Source of the DNA: HKCCE3408 sp039183205
GTDB taxonomy: Bacteria; Pseudomonadota; Alphaproteobacteria; Rhodobacterales; Rhodobacteraceae
Assembly: GCA_039183205.1 (NCBI GenBank)
Contig: JBCDBR010000015.1
Span: 1-64,000 of the forward strand
Direction: 5' to 3'
Length of the DNA: 64,000 bases
This document shows, piece after piece, positions 59,186 to 64,000 of this stretch. Both the position numbers and the translations under genes were made by a program. A model generated the notes under the pieces. It did no database searches. It saw only the letters and a program-made list of their open reading frames with translations, and had not been told where the DNA came from. The first letter of the stretch is position 1. Each line of letters starts with the position of its first letter.

Positions 59186-61260
59186 GCCGAAACCATACCA
59201 ACAAGTGCGGGTTTAGCGTCGACGCCGATTTCCTCGAACGACAATACTGGGTTTGCGATGCCGCGTGCCTGAGCCACTGTGCGTACAAAGCGACGTCTGA
59301 GCGAGGAGGTGACGATGGCGGCATACGTTCCGGTCTCAGACGCTGAGGCCACCTTTTCGCCCAGGCCGGTCGCAAGGGCGTTGAATTTTTCAGGCGGCAA
59401 AGCGATATCGGGCAGACCGTGTTCCGACCGGATTTGGTGTTCTTGGAAAATCTCTTCCCACTGACCTGAGAGTTGGATCAGCGGCAACGTCCCATCGAGC
59501 CGCTTGATCTCTGCGATCAACTGAAAGCCGAGCCGTTGCCGTACGTGTTCGCAGATCAGATCTGGCTGCGGTGTGTTGCCGCGAATCTCGGCAATGGCTT
59601 CCAAGATCAGTGGGAGATTTCGGATCGAGACCTGTTCTGCGAGCAAAAGCCGCAGGATTGTGTGCAACACATCCAAAGGTACGCGATCTGGCACTAACTC
59701 ATCAAGGAGCCGGCGGTTTTCATCAGCGCGGGATTTATCGCTGACCGTGACAAACGCGTCGAGCAATCGCTGCAGTGATTTGAACGTCAAAAGGCGCGCT
59801 AGGTTCCGTTTTAAAACTTCTAGAAGATGGGTCGCAAGCACTTCGGATGGTGTGACCGTTGTCAGGCCAAGCATCCCCGCCTCGTCTCGGTCCGCTGCTG
59901 AGATCCAGCGGGCTGGCGCGCCGTAAACCGGTTCGGCACAATCCTCGCCCGGCGGCAGCGCATCATCGGCCCCGCTTTTTAAGACCATGATCCCGGCCGT
60001 GTCGAGTTTCGCCCGCGCGTGTTCAACGCCCTGAATACGGATAACATAGGTGGAGCGCGGGAGATCGGCGCGATCTGTCAGGCGGATTTCCGGCAGGATC
60101 AATCCGAACCCGCGCGCCACGTGATCGCGCATGTTCTTGATCCGGGCATCTAGCCCCGTGGCCGGATCGAGCGCCAGATCGACGAGGTCCGGCGCGAATT
60201 CCACGTGGATATCGTCGAGTTCGAGCACATCGCCGATCGAGGGCGGCGGCGCCTCTTCCTCCTTGGTGTCTTGGTCCGCGTCACTGGGAGCCGCATCAGT
60301 GGCACGGAACCGCAACGCGGCCGCGACGCCCAAGGCGATCGCCCCGACGAGAAAAGGGATAAACGGTAAACCTGGAACAAGCGCAAAGATCCCCATCAAG
60401 ACAGCGACGGTCGCTAGCGCGGATGGATGTTTTCCAAGCTGCGCCAAAAGCGCTGAGTCTGTGGCGCCGGTCGCGCCGCCGCGGGCCAATAAAAGGGCCG
60501 AGGCGATTGCGATGATGACCGCGGGTATCTGGCTCACTAGCCCGTCACCAACCGTTAGAATGGCGTAGGTTTCAAAGGCGCGACCGATGGGCATGTCATG
60601 GATCACCGTGCCGATGATCAGCCCCATCACAAGGTTGAGGATGGTGATCAAAAGCCCGGCGATCGCGTCGCCTTTAACAAATTTAGACGCGCCATCGAGC
60701 GAGCCAAAGAACGTGGTTTCAGCTTGTTCGCGTTCGCGGCGCGCCTTCGCTTCGCCATGGCTGATGGCACCGGCAGACATGTCGCTGTCAATGGCAAGCT
60801 GTTTGCCTGGCATACCGTCCAGGGCAAAGCGCGCACCGACTTCGGCCATCCGGGCGGCGCCTTTGTTGATGACGATGAAATTTACAATCAGCAGCACGCA
60901 GAAGACCACGAGGCCCATCAAGACGCTGCCACCCATGACGAAATTCGCAAAGCCTTCGATCACCCCGCCAGCGGCGCCGGTTCCTGTATGCCCCTCACCG
61001 ATGATGAGTTTGGTTGACGATACGTTCAGCGACAACCGCAGCATCAACGAGGCTAACAGAACGGTGGGAAAGGCGGAAAAGTCGAGTGGCCGTTCGATGA
61101 ACAGGGTTACCGTGAAAATCAAAATCGCAAGCCCAAACGACGCGGCAAGCCCCAAATCGACGACGAAAGACGGTACCGGCAAAATCATCATGACAATTAC
61201 CGTCATGAGCGCGAGTGCGAATAAAATTGTGGGTTGGAAGAGGCGTTGCGCCGCAGTCAT
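59182..61260 (-). CDS. flhA: Flagellar export-gate protein FlhA
   Basis: The 692-residue protein has eight N-terminal membrane helices with the FHIPEP-family signature around ASFGLAILIFTVTLFIERPLDFSAFPTVLLASLMLRLSLNVSSTKLIIGEGHTGTGAAGGVIE. A large cytoplasmic domain follows, with EIRLTDRADLPRSTYVIRIQGVEHARAKL near residue 385 and ILPLILEAIAEIRGNTPQPDLICEHVRQRLGFQLIAEI. It forms the nonameric ring that docks export chaperones. It overlaps fliR and the transglycosylase gene by 4 nt each. Confidence 0.97.
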   Translation of the reverse strand: MTAAQRLFQPTILFALALMTVIVMMILPVPSFVVDLGLAASFGLAILIFTVTLFIERPLDFSAFPTVLLASLMLRLSLNVSSTKLIIGEGHTGTGAAGGVIEGFANFVMGGSVLMGLVVFCVLLIVNFIVINKGAARMAEVGARFALDGMPGKQLAIDSDMSAGAISHGEAKARREREQAETTFFGSLDGASKFVKGDAIAGLLITILNLVMGLIIGTVIHDMPIGRAFETYAILTVGDGLVSQIPAVIIAIASALLLARGGATGATDSALLAQLGKHPSALATVAVLMGIFALVPGLPFIPFLVGAIALGVAAALRFRATDAAPSDADQDTKEEEAPPPSIGDVLELDDIHVEFAPDLVDLALDPATGLDARIKNMRDHVARGFGLILPEIRLTDRADLPRSTYVIRIQGVEHARAKLDTAGIMVLKSGADDALPPGEDCAEPVYGAPARWISAADRDEAGMLGLTTVTPSEVLATHLLEVLKRNLARLLTFKSLQRLLDAFVTVSDKSRADENRRLLDELVPDRVPLDVLHTILRLLLAEQVSIRNLPLILEAIAEIRGNTPQPDLICEHVRQRLGFQLIAEIKRLDGTLPLIQLSGQWEEIFQEHQIRSEHGLPDIALPPEKFNALATGLGEKVASASETGTYAAIVTSSLRRRFVRTVAQARGIANPVLSFEEIGVDAKPALVGMVSA

Positions 61261-61970
61261 TGACGCGCCCCGATAAGGGGTTGGCTGGTGCGCGTGGTAC
61301 TGGGGACAAGCGAGCCGAGACCGCCGGCTTCGCCACCGGCCTGCGGCAATGGGTAGCCATTAATTGCCGGGCCAGGCGATTGCGTCGCCGCCGCGCCGAG
61401 CACCGGTGGCGGCATGTCGGGGTTCGCGCCCAACGTTTCAAGATGGCCGTGATAAATGCGCAAATAGCGCGCGGCATAGCGTGGCGTGCGCGAATGATAC
61501 GCGCCGACCGCGGCGTCCCAGGACCCAAGCTCCATGTAAAGCTCGATCAGAAATTGTGCAGCGTAGCGCGCATTTAAGTCCGGGTCGAACATCTCCTCAA
61601 TCGAAGCGAAGTGTTCGCCATGCCAACGATGGTTGATCTGGAAACACCCGATGTCAAAGTTGCGCGCGCCGTCCTCATACCGCGATTGTGCAAACGCTTG
61701 AGCCTCGGCTCGGCTATCGAACCAATGCCCGGTTCCTTCCATGTTCACAGTCCACGGCCACGGCGTTCCATAGCGCGCCGTTTCAGTGCGCGTGATGGCG
61801 AAGAGGACCGGTTGAGGCACGCCGAATTCGCGCGCCGCACGGGTTGCAACGCGGTCACAGATTGCCCTGAAATTTGAGTCAGGGACACTTGCCGCGACCA
61901 TCGTAACAGTAGTGGAGGCAAAAGCGGCAACCACACACCAAAGGCGCACCAGACATCTTATTTTTGACAT
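61257..61970 (-). CDS. SLT-domain lytic transglycosylase, probably the flagellar SltF type
   Basis: The 237-residue protein has a signal peptide (LVRLWCVVAAFASTTVTMVAA) and a compact SLT domain with FAITRTETARYGTPWPWTVNMEGTGHWF (catalytic glutamate) and FDIGCFQINHRWHGEHFASIEEMFDPDLNARYAAQFL. A proline-rich tail follows. It overlaps flhA by 4 nt. With FlgJ here lacking a muramidase domain, it most likely opens the cell wall for the rod, as SltF does in Rhodobacter sphaeroides. The specific name is inferred from context. Confidence 0.8.
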   Translation of the reverse strand: MSKIRCLVRLWCVVAAFASTTVTMVAASVPDSNFRAICDRVATRAAREFGVPQPVLFAITRTETARYGTPWPWTVNMEGTGHWFDSRAEAQAFAQSRYEDGARNFDIGCFQINHRWHGEHFASIEEMFDPDLNARYAAQFLIELYMELGSWDAAVGAYHSRTPRYAARYLRIYHGHLETLGANPDMPPPVLGAAATQSPGPAINGYPLPQAGGEAGGLGSLVPSTTRTSQPLIGARQ

Positions 61971-62052
61971 CTAAAATCCTGCAGTTCTTGCGAGGGTCTA
62001 CATGTCTCAATGCGTATGGCGCGCTGGTTAGGATTCCGTTATCCGAACCGGC

Positions 62053-64000
62053 TCAATTCAAAAGATCCTGCAATTGAGCGCGCAATGTTCGGCTGTCCTC
62101 AATGGTCGCTCGAACGACGTCCGGATCGGCAGGATCTACGGTGAGATCCGGTGTTTGGAGCGCGGATATGCGCTCGGCAATCGCGGCTTCGGCGCTATCA
62201 GGTTCGGCTGCGGCGACCCAGTTTTGTGATGGACCCGCATTTGGCCGGTCCGGCATTGGTGTCGCTGGCGCAAAGGCCGTGGCAAGGTTTGCCAAACCAA
62301 GACCCGACAAGACGTCGAAGACCCGGATTTGTGTTCTGCGTTGAAGGGATGGCCCGTCGGGCTCAGCCGCAAGCCTGGTGCTGAGCACAACGAGGGCCGC
62401 GGTTTGGTCGGTGTCCAAAAGCGTGGTCACAACGCTTTCTTGGATTGGCGCAAACCGGTCTGCCGGTAGATCGGCCGCTTCGCGCAACATGGCGAACATT
62501 GCGTCGGTGTCCCCGCGCGCAGTCCGCGCCAGCAAGACCTCGTGCCATAGCGAACCAACCTCCGCGTCGGGTTCGGTTTCGCGCAAGAGCGCTTCGGCGG
62601 CGGTAATTTGGCCCTCTTCTGGCGGCTCTCCGCCTTCGCGCAAAGCGGAAAGGTATTCGCGCATAACGCGCGCGACGTCCGGGCCAGCCGTCTCTAGAGC
62701 GTCGCCGAGCGTTTCGGTTTCCGACCGTGAAAGCGCCCTGTCCGCGGTTTCAGCCACAAGCAATATCTCCTCGACCGGTTCAAGGGTTGGCCCCCGGGCG
62801 AGCGCCTCGCGGATGTCTGTTGCATCGTCGCTATAGCCGCTTTCAGCAAGCCTGCGCACATAGTCTGGACCGAGAATGCGCCGCAGGCCCATCGGCAAGT
62901 CCGCAAATGCCAAGCGCATGTCTTGCCGTTGCGCTATCGAGAGTTCCGGGAAATCGCGTGCATCGACAAAACGCCACAGCAAATCCAAGCCTGAACACAG
63001 CGCCAACGTCTCAACTGTCGGAAAATTGGGGCCGGGTTGGTCGTCCAAGTAACGCGCCATGGCGCGTTCGACCTGCGGTGGGTCCTCGAGTTGCTGGAGA
63101 AGGTTCTCTGCCTCCGCGCCAAATCCGTGATAAATAAAGTACCGCGCCAAAGCGATGGTCGGACCCCGGCGGAGCGCGCCTTGAGCATCGTACGCCTCTT
63201 GGCGCAACCGGCCCAATTCTTGCTCGAACCCTAAGCCAGACGACCACGCCGTCATATCGCCGATCGGCTGTGAACACGACAGTGCGGAAGCAAGTCCCGA
63301 AAGCCCGCCGCCCGTGCCCGCGATATCGAACGCGTTGGCCGCGCGCACAGGCAGGCTGCCTAGCGTCTCCTCTTGCGGGTCGGGTTCTGTCACGGTCTGG
63401 GGCGCGTCGTTTTCGGCGGGGCGCCCGCCGAACGCATCGTCCTGTCTCGCGCTTTCGAGAAGGCCCGCCGATGCGGCGCGTGCCAATTGCTCCGCTAACG
63501 CCTGTGCGGTCGCCGTTATATCCTCCGGCGCTGCTGCGGTGGGCGCGACATCCTCCGGGCGCGCATCGGATGCCCCGAGCGCATCCGGCAGGCCGGTTTC
63601 GGACGCAGCCGCGTTGGCGATCCGTGTCTGATCGGGCGGTTCGGCGGCTGGGTTGGATAGGGTCGGTGCGGCGGGTTCTTCTGCCCGGACCACGTTCGGC
63701 ATGTCCAGCGGGGCCAATCGTGCGACCACAACTTGCGGCGCTGCGAGCAGATCGACCGCCAAAGCATCGCGCGGGCGATATGGGAGGGCTGTGCTCGGTG
63801 GATTGGCGGTGGCGGGACGTAAGGGTCCAGGCGCGGCGGGTGACGGCAAAACTTCGACCGTGGGCGCGACGCTTAGGGCGCTGACAGGTGTTACCGGCGG
63901 CTCGGGCGCTTCGGAAATGTCCAGGATAAGGAAATCCTGTTCATAACGATATGCATCAATGGTGCAGGCGCATCCCAATTCCAGACGCAGATCACCATCG
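62053..64000 (-). CDS. Large alpha-solenoid-like protein of unknown function (5' end outside window)
   Basis: The frame remains open to the window edge, so the N-terminus is missing; a TTG at 63978 is not a necessary start. The visible part (about 648 residues) begins with a small domain (DGDLRLELGCACTIDAYRYEQDFLILDISEA). An alanine/proline-rich linker of about 170 residues follows, then about 400 residues of amphipathic helices in repeat-like units (ALARYFIYHGFGAEAENLLQQLED, then GSLWHEVLLARTARGDTDAMFAMLREAADLPADRFAPI). The C-terminal part resembles TPR/HEAT-type solenoids. It lies 82 nt upstream of the transglycosylase-flhA operon on the same strand, so a motility role such as a stator or export accessory is plausible but unproven. 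Confidence 0.6.
   Translation of the reverse strand, partial: DGDLRLELGCACTIDAYRYEQDFLILDISEAPEPPVTPVSALSVAPTVEVLPSPAAPGPLRPATANPPSTALPYRPRDALAVDLLAAPQVVVARLAPLDMPNVVRAEEPAAPTLSNPAAEPPDQTRIANAAASETGLPDALGASDARPEDVAPTAAAPEDITATAQALAEQLARAASAGLLESARQDDAFGGRPAENDAPQTVTEPDPQEETLGSLPVRAANAFDIAGTGGGLSGLASALSCSQPIGDMTAWSSGLGFEQELGRLRQEAYDAQGALRRGPTIALARYFIYHGFGAEAENLLQQLEDPPQVERAMARYLDDQPGPNFPTVETLALCSGLDLLWRFVDARDFPELSIAQRQDMRLAFADLPMGLRRILGPDYVRRLAESGYSDDATDIREALARGPTLEPVEEILLVAETADRALSRSETETLGDALETAGPDVARVMREYLSALREGGEPPEEGQITAAEALLRETEPDAEVGSLWHEVLLARTARGDTDAMFAMLREAADLPADRFAPIQESVVTTLLDTDQTAALVVLSTRLAAEPDGPSLQRRTQIRVFDVLSGLGLANLATAFAPATPMPDRPNAGPSQNWVAAAEPDSAEAAIAERISALQTPDLTVDPADPDVVRATIEDSRTLRAQLQDLLN

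Overview
The window is about 60% GC chromosomal DNA from an alphaproteobacterium, most likely of the order Rhodobacterales (Roseobacter/Paracoccaceae type). This is inferred from gene content: a flagellar locus with FlaF, FlbT and DUF1217, a single-domain FlgJ with a separate lytic transglycosylase, stand-alone MnmD, TrhO, DUF1194 and Hint-domain proteins, and the order dnaA-dnaN-recF. No database search was possible, so family names rest on reading motifs in the translated sequence.

Layout. (1) 1-1053 is decayed accessory DNA: the end of an IS3-type insertion sequence lies against a truncated, frameshifted LysR gene, followed by gene-free DNA up to the 3' end of a tRNA-Pro(CGG) gene. (2) 1146-9974 is a leucine-biosynthesis region (leuB, leuD, leuC, all minus), interrupted by a conserved membrane protein, a secreted endonuclease/exonuclease/phosphatase-fold protein and a divergent DUF4198/HupE pair that may handle nickel or cobalt. 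(3) 10352-16609 holds a secreted-type protein with lectin-like repeats and a Hint domain, a ThDP enzyme divergent from an FMN reductase, and a split MnmC system (FAD oxidase facing mnmD). (4) 16596-22638 is housekeeping: a soluble lytic transglycosylase, dapA, trmO, smpB, sseA, a GNAT and a queuosine-precursor transporter. (5) 22640-25568 is the most unusual stretch. It has two diverged copies of a tiny-ORF/structured-RNA element around a Flp-type pilin gene, then arfB, then a low-GC Fic gene carrying one frameshift and a perfect inverted repeat in its promoter. (6) 25573-32299 covers NAD salvage (pncB, pncA), an RlmL-like methyltransferase, a cupin, DUF1194, trhO and an Stf0 sulfotransferase. 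(7) 32472-43137 and on to 44673 is the replication block dnaA-dnaN-recF-(LysE)-gyrB on the minus strand, then rpsT, an enoyl-CoA hydratase, mutM and the ubiquinone genes ubiE and ubiB. (8) 44670-64000 is a flagellar cluster: fliK-flgD; flgJ-flgN; flagellin-flaF-flbT-DUF1217; fliI; flgBC-fliEQ-flgFGAH-fliL; then on the minus strand a transglycosylase-flhA-fliR-flhB-fliJ operon preceded by a large partial protein.

The best candidate for something undescribed is the pair of tiny ORFs at 22710-22766 and 23618-23692. Their last nine codons match mainly through synonymous or conservative changes. Both are followed by the same C-rich motif and a hairpin, and in both the ribosome-binding region can pair with that motif. 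Copy 1 also has a 15-nt perfect match to the complement of the 16S rRNA 3' end.

Three genes (lysR, fic, flhB) are each broken by what looks like one extra base in a short homopolymer run. These may be real lesions or sequencing errors. flhB is the case that matters most, because every other flagellar gene in view is intact.
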